The notes under the pieces are model-generated. The model made no database searches and was not told where the DNA came from. It saw nothing but the letters and a program-made list of their open reading frames with translations. 56,469 bases of DNA, taken from positions 1-56,469 of the forward strand of contig NZ_QTTQ01000013.1 in the NCBI RefSeq assembly GCF_003384935.1. The letters run 5' to 3'. The translations under genes and the position numbers were made by a program. This DNA comes from Lutibacter oceani. GTDB taxonomy: Bacteria; Bacteroidota; Bacteroidia; Flavobacteriales; Flavobacteriaceae. Below are positions 8,163 to 16,230 of this stretch, piece after piece (the first letter of the stretch is position 1; the number at the start of each line of letters is the position of its first letter).

Positions 8163-9622
8163 CCCAAAAAGAACTAGAAAAATACCTTTGGGGAGCAGCA
8201 ACCCAATTACGCGGAACCATAGATGCCGGAGATTATAAACAATACATTTTTCCGTTGTTGTTTTACAAACGTATATGCGATGTATATGACGAAGAATATG
8301 AAAACGCACTAAAAGAAAGTGATGGAGACATAGAATATGCCTCTTTTGCAGAAAATCATCATTTTCAAGTGCCAGAAGGCGCACATTGGAATACTGTTAG
8401 AGAAACGACTGTAAATGTTGGTGTGGCTTTACAAGATGCCATGCGTGCTATTGAAAAAGCAAACCCAGATACTTTGTATGGTATTTTTGGTGATGCCAGT
8501 TGGACCAACAAAAACCGACTGAGTGATGAAACCTTAACCAATCTTATAGAGCATTACTCACAACATAAACTAAGTTTAAGTAACATACCGGATGATAAAT
8601 TAGGAAACGCTTACGAATACCTAATTAAAGAATTTGCTGATGATAGCGGTCATACAGCAGCCGAGTTTTACACCAATAGAACTGTTGTAAAATTAATGAC
8701 GATGATTATGGATCCACAACCAGGTGAAAGTGTATACGATCCAACCTGTGGTTCCGGTGGTTTGTTATTAAACTGTGCCTTGCATTTAAAAGAAGAAGGA
8801 AAAGAATACCGTACGTTAAAATTATACGGACAAGAAATTAACCTAATTACTTCGGCCATTGCACGTATGAATATGTTTATGCACGGTATAGAAGAGTTTA
8901 GCATTGTACGTGGAGATACCTTGGCCAACCCTGCCTTTTTAGAAAACGATGAACTAAAAAAATTCAATGTAATATTAGCAAACCCACCCTACTCCATTAA
9001 AAGTTGGGACCAAAAAAGTTTTACAAACGACCCTTACGGACGTAATATATGGGGAACACCACCGCAGGGTTGTGCCGATTATGCTTTTGAACAGCATATT
9101 GATAAAAGCCTGGATGATATAAATGGTAGATGTGTTCAATTATGGCCCCACGGGATACTTTTTAGAGACAATGAAAAGAAAATGAGAAAAAATATGATTG
9201 AAACAAATACTGTTGATTGCGTTATTGCACTAGGTAAAAATCTATTTTACAATTCATCGATGGAGTCTGCTTTATTAATCAGAAGAACAAATAAGGAGGA
9301 ACATAAAAAAGGTAAAATATTATTTATAAATGCTTTTAAGGAGGTAAAGGATGAAAAGACAATATCTTATTTATTAGATCATCATATTGACAAAATTTTT
9401 AATGCTTACAATAAATTTGAAGATGAAGAAGGGTTTGCAAAGGTCGTAAGTGTAGAAGATGTCTTGAAAAATGATGCCTCACTACTTGTAACTAATTATG
9501 TAGCTTCATCTAGAATTTCACAAGGTTTAACGCTCCCTTTAAATGAATCATATGAAAATTGGAGTGCTGTTGGAGGAAAATTAAAGTCAAGTATGAATGA
9601 ATTATTTAAATCGTTGTCTTAA
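8159..9622 (+). CDS. hsdM: type I restriction-modification N6-adenine methylase subunit (second HsdM)
   Basis: 487-aa paralogue of the first HsdM. The same N-terminal domain (IFPLLFYKRICDVYDEEY), motif I YDPTCGSGG near residue 194 and motif IV NPPY at residues 275-278 are intact, so it should be catalytic. Its stop overlaps the hsdS start at the same base (9622). The first two thirds use noticeably more GCC/ACC-type codons than the last third, which may mean the gene is mosaic. It most likely forms the canonical M2S methylase with the downstream HsdS, alone or paired with the first HsdM. Confidence 0.93.
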   Translation: MTQKELEKYLWGAATQLRGTIDAGDYKQYIFPLLFYKRICDVYDEEYENALKESDGDIEYASFAENHHFQVPEGAHWNTVRETTVNVGVALQDAMRAIEKANPDTLYGIFGDASWTNKNRLSDETLTNLIEHYSQHKLSLSNIPDDKLGNAYEYLIKEFADDSGHTAAEFYTNRTVVKLMTMIMDPQPGESVYDPTCGSGGLLLNCALHLKEEGKEYRTLKLYGQEINLITSAIARMNMFMHGIEEFSIVRGDTLANPAFLENDELKKFNVILANPPYSIKSWDQKSFTNDPYGRNIWGTPPQGCADYAFEQHIDKSLDDINGRCVQLWPHGILFRDNEKKMRKNMIETNTVDCVIALGKNLFYNSSMESALLIRRTNKEEHKKGKILFINAFKEVKDEKTISYLLDHHIDKIFNAYNKFEDEEGFAKVVSVEDVLKNDASLLVTNYVASSRISQGLTLPLNESYENWSAVGGKLKSSMNELFKSLS

Positions 9623-10794
9623 TGGAATTTATAATAGATAAAAATAAATGGGTACCTGTTAAGTTAATAGATGTTTTTACTAAAAAGGAAGAAAACGATA
9701 AAGAAAATGCTAGAAATAGATTTGATCGTTTTTTAAAGGTAAGCCATATGGATGCAGAATCTTTACATATTAAAAGATGGTCTAGTCAAGAAAGTGGCGA
9801 TGAATTGAATCCTTATTTTTATAAGATTTTTAGAAAAGGACAAATCTTGTTTCCAACTAGAAACCCACATTTAAGAAGAACAGCCTTGGCTTCATTTGAT
9901 GGTATTACAGGAGAAAAAACATTAACTCTCGAACCGAATGAAGAGCATTTAGTTCCTGAATTTATTCCCTTTCTTTTTCATAGTGAGTCCTTTTACGCAC
10001 ATACTACTGGAGCTATAATTGGCTCTACAAACCCACATTGTAGATGGAGAGATGTTGCCAATTACGAATTTCTCCTCCCACCAAAAGACCAACAAGCGCA
10101 ATTAGCAAAACTACTTTGGGCTATGGATGCCGTGATTGAAAAGGAGTTGGAGGTTTTGGAAAGGGTGAAATTATTATTGGAAGTATCTGCATCCAATTTA
10201 ATTTGGAAACAGAACCACCCAATTGAGAATATTGTTAGTTTTTCAGATAGTGGTAAATTTATTGATGGTGATTGGATTGAATCAAAAGATCAATCTAATG
10301 AAGGTATTAGATTATTACAATTAGCAGATATTGGAGTCAGAAAATTTATTAACAAATCAAGACGATACATAAATGAGGAAACATTTAAAAGACTTAGGTG
10401 TTTTGAAGTTTTACCAGAAGATGTTTTGATAGCAAGAATGCCTGATCCAATTGGACGGGCTTGTATTGTAGAAGAAATAGACGATAAAATGATAACTGCC
10501 GTGGATTGCTGTGTCGCAAGAGTTGATAAAGAACATTCAAACAATAGATATTTACTTCACCTTGTAAATACTAGAGAGTTTTTACATAAAGCTAATTTAT
10601 TAGCTTCTGGAACAACTAGGCAAAGAATAGCTAGAAAAAGTTTAGAAGTAATTAAGGTGCCTAAGCCTAAACTTGAAATTCAAGAAAAGATTGCTAGTGA
10701 ATTAGATTTATTATTTAAAACAACTAACCAAATTGAATCCAAAATATCAAGTTCCAAAGCCTTACAAAAGAGTTTAATTAATCAGGTGTTTTAG
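9622..10794 (+). CDS. hsdS: type I restriction system specificity subunit HsdS
   Basis: 390-aa DNA-specificity subunit. Two target-recognition domains are separated by helical spacers: TRD1 covers about residues 1-155 and ends in NYEFLLPPKDQQAQLAKLLWAMD, the typical entry into the first conserved helix. TRD2 covers about residues 200-355 and ends in IKVPKPKLEIQEKIASELDLL, the second conserved helix. The recognised sequence would be a bipartite motif and cannot be deduced here. It starts in overlap with the second hsdM and is followed 3 nt later by mcrB. Confidence 0.92.
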   Translation: MEFIIDKNKWVPVKLIDVFTKKEENDKENARNRFDRFLKVSHMDAESLHIKRWSSQESGDELNPYFYKIFRKGQILFPTRNPHLRRTALASFDGITGEKTLTLEPNEEHLVPEFIPFLFHSESFYAHTTGAIIGSTNPHCRWRDVANYEFLLPPKDQQAQLAKLLWAMDAVIEKELEVLERVKLLLEVSASNLIWKQNHPIENIVSFSDSGKFIDGDWIESKDQSNEGIRLLQLADIGVRKFINKSRRYINEETFKRLRCFEVLPEDVLIARMPDPIGRACIVEEIDDKMITAVDCCVARVDKEHSNNRYLLHLVNTREFLHKANLLASGTTRQRIARKSLEVIKVPKPKLEIQEKIASELDLLFKTTNQIESKISSSKALQKSLINQVF

Positions 10795-10797
10795 GGT

Positions 10798-12636
10798 ATG
10801 GGAAATAATAATAAATATTGGGCGGTTGGTTCAAGTCATGATGGTGAAGATGTTACTAATTTCTTTTTAAAAAACAATGTTTGGTATGATGGTTATGCAG
10901 AACATGGTGACTTTAAGTATGTAAATACCTTAAAAGAAATTAATATTGGTGATATTTTAGTAATGAAATCTAGCTCTACAAAAGGGCCAAAACATTCCAT
11001 AACCTTTACTAAAGTTAAAGGAATAGGTAAAATAATTAATAAAATTGCGGACCATAAATTTGAAATGCTGTGGTATAAGAATGAAGAATTCCCTAAAGAT
11101 TTTGATTATGTATCATATAGAAAAACGATTGAACCATTAAGAAATGATAATATCAATAAATATGTAAATAGCCTTATGAGTGAGTTAAATAATGAAGAAC
11201 TTATTAAAGTTCTTAAGTATAAAAAACAAATTATATTACAAGGTCCTCCAGGTACAGGAAAAACATACACAGCTAAGTCAGTTGCTAAAGAGATGACAGA
11301 TTTTGAAACTGTTAGCAATCCTACACAACTACTTAACGATTTTTATAAAAATTTTAATCCTACTGATAAGGAGGTTTTAAAAGATAGACAAGAACGTAGT
11401 GAGTTAAGAGCGCGTTTTTTATCAAAATTTCCTAAGGATGAAATAAAAAACTTATCGCTTGAAAATTATTGTATTGGAACGGGCGAAAGAGATAATTTTT
11501 GTTGGTGGATAGAACTTGGTTTAAAACCATTGGGTTATTATTTTCCTGGTAGTGCTAGATCCTATCGTATTTATTGGTCCAAAAAGAATGAAACTTATAG
11601 TAAAAATGGTTCTTTAAAAGAATTAAATGATGCAGAAGCAATGAAAGTAGTTGCTAAATTCTTGGATAAGGTAATTGTTGAAAAAGATTATAAATCTGGA
11701 GAAGAATTTTTTGGGCCTAGTTTTATTCTAAAATTATTAAACACGTATTATCCTGACGAATATGTACCAGTTAATGCTATTAATTATATGAAAAATGCAT
11801 TATCATTGTTTAGTATTAAAACTGAGAATTTAGATTTTATTGATCTAAATAAGACGTTGATGTCATTTCACCAGCAAAAAAATAAAGAATTTAATACAGA
11901 GGTAGAGCCACATGAATTTATGAGATTCTTGGTTGATAATTTCAACTTAAAAGAAGGTGAAAAGATAAATGAAAATCAAGTAGTTGCAAAAGGAGCTTAT
12001 GAATTAGTTCAGTTTCATCCAGCTTATTCCTACGAAGATTTTGTAAGAGGGATTGAAGCAGAAGTGATTGATGGAACCCCAACATTTAGTGTTAAAAATA
12101 AAACACTTATCGAATTTGCAGAACGAGCTATTGATAACCCAAAAGCAAATTTTGTATTAATAATAGATGAAATAAACAGAGCTAATTTACCTGCTGTTTT
12201 GGGTGAATTAATTTATGCATTAGAATATAGAGATAAACCAGTTAATTCACTTTATGAATTGGAAGGAGAGCGCAGTATAAAATTACCTAATAATTTATTC
12301 ATTATAGGTACTATGAATACAGCAGATCGTTCTGTAGGTCATATCGATTATGCCATAAGGCGTCGTTTTTCTTTTGTAGACGTATTACCAAATGAAATGC
12401 ATGTCCCTGATTTTGCTAAAGAAAAATTCCAGAGCGTAAGCGATTTATTTTCTAAAGATTTTCTGGCTTCAGATTTTAAAAAGCAAGATGTACAAATAGG
12501 TCACAGTTATTTCATGGCAGATAACAAAGAAGAATTAGAGATAAAAATTAAGTTTGAAGTAGTTCCTATTTTAAAAGAATATGTAAAAGATGGTGTATTA
12601 AACGAAAAAGCTACTGAAGAAATAAATAAACTTTAA
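10798..12636 (+). CDS. mcrB: McrB-like AAA+ GTPase with an N-terminal EVE-like domain
   Basis: 612-aa motor subunit of a type IV McrBC enzyme. The N-terminal 110 residues (KYWAVGSSHDG... IGDILVMKSSS... KGIGKIINK) look like an EVE/modified-base-binding domain. Walker A GPPGTGKT lies at residues 149-156, Walker B with the McrB signature IIDEINRAN near residues 451-460, and the sensor NTADRS plus arginine finger AIRRRF follow. About 200 residues between Walker A and Walker B are an insertion absent from E. coli McrB (465 aa). The gene lies 3 nt after hsdS and abuts mcrC. Confidence 0.9.
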   Translation: MGNNNKYWAVGSSHDGEDVTNFFLKNNVWYDGYAEHGDFKYVNTLKEINIGDILVMKSSSTKGPKHSITFTKVKGIGKIINKIADHKFEMLWYKNEEFPKDFDYVSYRKTIEPLRNDNINKYVNSLMSELNNEELIKVLKYKKQIILQGPPGTGKTYTAKSVAKEMTDFETVSNPTQLLNDFYKNFNPTDKEVLKDRQERSELRARFLSKFPKDEIKNLSLENYCIGTGERDNFCWWIELGLKPLGYYFPGSARSYRIYWSKKNETYSKNGSLKELNDAEAMKVVAKFLDKVIVEKDYKSGEEFFGPSFILKLLNTYYPDEYVPVNAINYMKNALSLFSIKTENLDFIDLNKTLMSFHQQKNKEFNTEVEPHEFMRFLVDNFNLKEGEKINENQVVAKGAYELVQFHPAYSYEDFVRGIEAEVIDGTPTFSVKNKTLIEFAERAIDNPKANFVLIIDEINRANLPAVLGELIYALEYRDKPVNSLYELEGERSIKLPNNLFIIGTMNTADRSVGHIDYAIRRRFSFVDVLPNEMHVPDFAKEKFQSVSDLFSKDFLASDFKKQDVQIGHSYFMADNKEELEIKIKFEVVPILKEYVKDGVLNEKATEEINKL

Positions 12637-13923
12637 ATGTCGAACAAAACTGAAATAATAAGAATTGGAGAGCATAAAGACAAGCGAGCTATTATTGATA
12701 GCGAGTCTCTTAATACGTATTATTTCAAAAATCAGAAGTTCGGAAAATATAAATCTAAAAACAAACCTTGTTTTTCAATTGATAATGGGGTTCTATCTTC
12801 TCATTATTATATAGGTATTGATTGGTTGTGTGAAGCAAGTAATCGTGCTGTTTATATTTCTCCAAAATTAAATGAAGACGGTTTTGAAACCGATTATTTA
12901 AAAATGTTATTGACCTGTTTAAATGACGCTGAGGCATCAAAACATATTAATAATATTTACGAAATTAAAAGTGAAGAGTCACCTATAGAAATCGATCAGT
13001 CTTTAGACTTATTATCGCCTTTGTTAGTAATTCAGTATCTTAATTTAGTTAAGCAATTAGTAAAAAAAGGATTGAAAAAATCTTATTATCGCGAAGAAAA
13101 ACATTTAAACGCTCGTGTTAAAGGGAAGTTATTAGTTTCGCAAACACTAAAACACTATACATATAGAAATCAGCCTTTAAAAACAATATGTGCTTTTGAT
13201 ACTTTTGGTTTAAATCATCCAGAAAACAAGATATTAAAAGCAGGCCTTTTATTTGTGCAAAAATATTTGAGTTCATTTCCAGAATACGCTGCTTTAGCAT
13301 CAAATTCGTTACAATATTGTTTACCTGCTTTTGAAGAAGTTACTATGCCTAAAAATATATCAAGTTTACAACATTTTAAAACCTCTCCTTTTTTTAGTAG
13401 TTATAAAGAAGCAATAAGTCTGGCCCAACTTATCTTAAAGCGTTTTGGACACAATATAAGAACAGTTGAAGCAAATAAAATACTGACGCAACCTTTTTGG
13501 ATTAACATGCCGCTATTATTTGAATTGTATGCATTTACTTTTTTGCGAAAAACGTATGGAGGTGATATTCATTATCAATACAAATCGAATTATCAAGAAC
13601 TAGATTTCTTATTGAATACTGAAGGTCTACAAATGGTAATTGATACAAAGTATAAAACAAAATACGGTAGAGGAAAAAACAACAAAGAAGACATAAGGCA
13701 ACTAAGTGGTTATGCACGTATGGATAAAGTTTATACGGAATTGAATAATAAGCCAACGAACGAAGTTATTGATTGTCTTATTATTTATCCAATTCGAGAT
13801 AAAGAAAACCAACACAATAAACTATTAAATTTAAAAGATAAAGTTCCTTTAGATGATTATGTTGGGTTTTATCTTTTAGGTTTATCAGTGCCATGTATTA
13901 CAAATAAAATTGGGGTAAATTAA
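12637..13923 (+). CDS. mcrC: McrC-like endonuclease subunit
   Basis: 428-aa partner of McrB. The C-terminal part carries the PD-(D/E)xK nuclease pattern, with ELDFLL followed by MVIDTKYKTKYG near residues 320-340 (D...DxK). The N-terminal half has the helical McrC region (LLVIQYLNLVKQLVKKGLKKSYYREEKHLNARVKGKLL). Its ATG follows the mcrB stop immediately (12636/12637), so the two are coupled. McrBC enzymes cut DNA with modified bases. Being inside a type I methylase operon, it must tolerate the 6mA made by that system, which fits its usual preference for modified cytosine. Confidence 0.9.
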   Translation: MSNKTEIIRIGEHKDKRAIIDSESLNTYYFKNQKFGKYKSKNKPCFSIDNGVLSSHYYIGIDWLCEASNRAVYISPKLNEDGFETDYLKMLLTCLNDAEASKHINNIYEIKSEESPIEIDQSLDLLSPLLVIQYLNLVKQLVKKGLKKSYYREEKHLNARVKGKLLVSQTLKHYTYRNQPLKTICAFDTFGLNHPENKILKAGLLFVQKYLSSFPEYAALASNSLQYCLPAFEEVTMPKNISSLQHFKTSPFFSSYKEAISLAQLILKRFGHNIRTVEANKILTQPFWINMPLLFELYAFTFLRKTYGGDIHYQYKSNYQELDFLLNTEGLQMVIDTKYKTKYGRGKNNKEDIRQLSGYARMDKVYTELNNKPTNEVIDCLIIYPIRDKENQHNKLLNLKDKVPLDDYVGFYLLGLSVPCITNKIGVN

Positions 13924-13924
13924 T

Positions 13925-14278
13925 ATGAAAAAGAAAGAACTAATTGACTACATCAATAAAAATTATCAAGCTAGTTTAGATTCTAGAAATACTAGCTTCT
14001 CAAAAATTAATAGTTCTAAAGATGTTTGGTGGTATAATGTACCAGTATCTAAATTTACAGATGATGTGCACCTTCTACTTAACACGCAACAGTATGCACT
14101 TTGGATTGTTTTGCCAAAAGGATTTGCTAAAGGTTTTCCTTTTAAAATTAGAGAAGATAAAAACGCTGTAGATTTAGAAATTTCAGCTGATAAAAATTAC
14201 ATGTATTTACGTGATGTAAAATCTGGTGGTACTGGTTTTAATTTTACTGAGTTTGTTAAGGAAAAGATTAATTTTTAA
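13925..14278 (+). CDS. small protein downstream of mcrC
   Basis: 117 aa, not recognised. It is soluble, with a DVWWYNVPVSKF segment and a strand-rich C-terminus (YALWIVLPKGFAKGFPFKIRED... MYLRDVKSGGTGFNFTEF). It begins 1 nt after mcrC and is therefore probably co-translated. A regulator or accessory DNA-end protein is possible, but nothing in the sequence proves this. Confidence 0.6.
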   Translation: MKKKELIDYINKNYQASLDSRNTSFSKINSSKDVWWYNVPVSKFTDDVHLLLNTQQYALWIVLPKGFAKGFPFKIREDKNAVDLEISADKNYMYLRDVKSGGTGFNFTEFVKEKINF

Positions 14279-14289
14279 ATCGAAAAGCT

Positions 14290-14868
14290 ATGAAATTAAT
14301 TAACATTCTTTATTTAATAATAGGTGCATTAGTTATTGTAGTATTATGGTTTTACTATGACAAACAAGAGCGAGCCATTAAAATGGACCGTATTATTAGG
14401 AGGTTGAGAAAAGATAATCACGAGGTGAAATCAGCTTATTTAGATTTGTTTGAAAAATACTTAAATACACAACAAAATGTTGATGTAGGTATAATAGATG
14501 AATTGCATAAATTGAGAAGATCTGTAGACAAGTTAGATTTTTATGTACATATAGAATTAGAGACTGTAATAACTAATTTAAATGAAGGTAAAACAACCGA
14601 AGCAGTAAGGGTTTTAGCTAAAGTTGTAGAGAATAAATTAAAAGAAAAAGTTAAAAAAGAAGAATCGTTTAAAGGAAAGCCAATGCTAAATAACCTTTTA
14701 AATTTCGCTATAAAGAACAATTGGATTTCCACACGTCAATATGAAAATGCTATTCTATTGAGAGATATCAGAAATAAAGAAAGTCACGAGTTAATCGTTC
14801 AAGAAGATACTAAAAATTTAGGCTTATCTATTTTTGGAGGGATTGATTTAATTTATACTTTGAAGTAA
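14290..14868 (+). CDS. membrane-anchored protein with HEPN/DUF4145-like C-terminus
   Basis: 192 aa. An N-terminal transmembrane helix (INILYLIIGALVIVVLWFYY, residues 4-23) is followed by a charged linker and coiled coil. The C-terminal domain is helical, with an ISTRQYENAILLRDIRNKESHEL pattern resembling the RNKxxH of HEPN/DUF4145-type domains. It is the second membrane-anchored protein in this operon (compare 7455-8162). The operon is interrupted right after it by a 105-nt gap holding a promoter and inverted repeats. HEPN-type catalysis (RxxxxH) is not certain: the motif here is RNKESH. Confidence 0.6.
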   Translation: MKLINILYLIIGALVIVVLWFYYDKQERAIKMDRIIRRLRKDNHEVKSAYLDLFEKYLNTQQNVDVGIIDELHKLRRSVDKLDFYVHIELETVITNLNEGKTTEAVRVLAKVVENKLKEKVKKEESFKGKPMLNNLLNFAIKNNWISTRQYENAILLRDIRNKESHELIVQEDTKNLGLSIFGGIDLIYTLK

Positions 14869-14959
14869 ATATCGCTGATCGCGATCAGCAATATAAATAT
14901 ATAATTATTTGTTTTTAAGGTTTATATGTTATAATATTGCATATCGCGATCAGCGATAT
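14869..14959. promoter_or_regulatory. internal promoter bracketed by 17-bp inverted repeats
   Basis: ATATCGCTGATCGCGAT at 14869-14885 is repeated in perfect reverse complement at 14943-14959. The left site is part of a longer palindrome (GCTGATCGCGATCAGC). Between them lies a Bacteroidota-type promoter, TTTG at 14908-14911 and TAATATTG at 14932-14939, with a 20-nt spacer. The right arm would overlap the transcription start and the left arm lies upstream, as in a looped autorepressor operator. The winged-helix gene that follows at 14974 is the obvious candidate to bind it. Confidence 0.75.
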
Positions 14960-14973
14960 TAAAATCATGCACT

Positions 14974-15528
14974 ATGAAGTCACAGCAGCAAGTAATGAAA
15001 CCTCAAGATGTTTTCATCCTATTAAAAATTAGTTGTTTAGAAGATAAATCTTGGCAGCAAAGAAGTATTGCTAAAGAGTTATTTATGAGCCAATCTGAAA
15101 TTAGTGAATCAGTAAATAGATCTAAGTATGCAGGACTATTAGATTATTCAGGAAAAAAAGTAATGAAATTGGCTTTTTTAGAGTTTTTAAAATTTGGTAT
15201 TTCGTATGTATTTCCTCAAAGACCAGGACAAATTGTTAGAGGAATACCAACAGCACATTCTGCACCTCCATTAAACAACATTATTCAAAGTGAAGAAAAA
15301 TATGTTTGGCCATCAGCCAAAGGTAACACACGAGGGCAAAGTATAATTCCTTTATACAAGTCAGTTCCTAATGCAATAATAAACGACCAAAAGCTATATG
15401 AATTATTAGCCTTGGTTGATGCAGTTAGGGTTGGACGTGCACGAGAAAAAGAAATTGCACTAAATGAGATAAAAAGACGAATTATGAATGAAAATAATAA
15501 TTCAAATGATGCTGAAATGATATTATAA
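14974..15528 (+). CDS. winged-helix regulator/antitoxin paired with a nucleotidyltransferase
   Basis: 184 aa. Residues about 20-60 (SWQQRSIAKELFMSQSEISESVNRSKYAGLLD) form a MarR-like winged helix. A C-terminal domain has GIPTAHSAPPL, YVWPSAKGNTRGQ and LLALVDAVRVGRAREK. This two-part layout is common in regulators placed before AbiEii-like nucleotidyltransferases. It starts 15 nt after the inverted-repeat operator, supporting autorepression. Because hsdR lies downstream in the same run, it may also set when the restriction subunit is made, like a C protein. That second role is inference. Confidence 0.72.
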   Translation: MKSQQQVMKPQDVFILLKISCLEDKSWQQRSIAKELFMSQSEISESVNRSKYAGLLDYSGKKVMKLAFLEFLKFGISYVFPQRPGQIVRGIPTAHSAPPLNNIIQSEEKYVWPSAKGNTRGQSIIPLYKSVPNAIINDQKLYELLALVDAVRVGRAREKEIALNEIKRRIMNENNNSNDAEMIL

Positions 15529-15541
15529 AAAATAAAATTGT

Positions 15542-16228
15542 ATGGAAAATAAGATTATTAATATTTCACTAGTTGCCCAAGTTGCAGAAGCACTTAAAGA
15601 GTTAAAAGATCAAATGATTTTTGTGGGAGGAGCAGTAATAAGTTTGTATACCGATGATCCAGCAGCAGACGAAATTAGGCCAACTGGAGATATTGATATG
15701 ACTATAAATCTATTAAATTTTGCAGAATGGACCAAAATGCAAGAACGTTTGGCTGACCTTGGGTTTAGTCCAGATCCAAATGGACATGCAATATGTAGTT
15801 ATTTATATAAAGGAATTTCTGTTGATATTATGCCATCTGAAGATGGTCCAATGGGACAATCAAATAAATGGTACATAGTTGGTTTTGATAATTTATGGAC
15901 CACCAAAGTAGAAAATGAAGAAATACAAATACTATCAGCACCTTGTTTTTTAGCTACAAAATTTGAAGCATTTAGGGGTAGAGGAAAAGACTATAGAACT
16001 AGTCATGATTTTGAGGATATTATTTATGTCTTGGATAATAGAACTACAATTATTGATGAAATAAAGTCTGATAATAAAGAAATCACAACTTTTCTTAAAC
16101 AGGAGTTTGAAATATTGTACAAACATGTGTCATTCCTGGAAATAATTTCATCTCAAATCCATCCTATTTTAGTGGAAGAAAGATTACCTTTAGTTATTGA
16201 AAAAATTGAACAAATAATTGCTATATAA
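15542..16228 (+). CDS. AbiEii-like nucleotidyltransferase (putative toxin)
   Basis: 228-aa nucleotidyltransferase-fold protein. FVGGAVISLY (residues 27-36) gives the hG-G motif, GDIDM (49-53) the DxD metal ligands, and VDIMPSEDG supplies the third acid. An ATKFEAFRGRGKDYRTSHDFEDI segment matches the AbiEii/DUF1814-type core. Such enzymes in AbiE act as toxins that modify tRNA or other targets; the target here is unknown. It lies 13 nt after the winged-helix gene and 2 nt before hsdR, so the pair is embedded in the restriction operon. Confidence 0.75.
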   Translation: MENKIINISLVAQVAEALKELKDQMIFVGGAVISLYTDDPAADEIRPTGDIDMTINLLNFAEWTKMQERLADLGFSPDPNGHAICSYLYKGISVDIMPSEDGPMGQSNKWYIVGFDNLWTTKVENEEIQILSAPCFLATKFEAFRGRGKDYRTSHDFEDIIYVLDNRTTIIDEIKSDNKEITTFLKQEFEILYKHVSFLEIISSQIHPILVEERLPLVIEKIEQIIAI

Positions 16229-16230
16229 TT

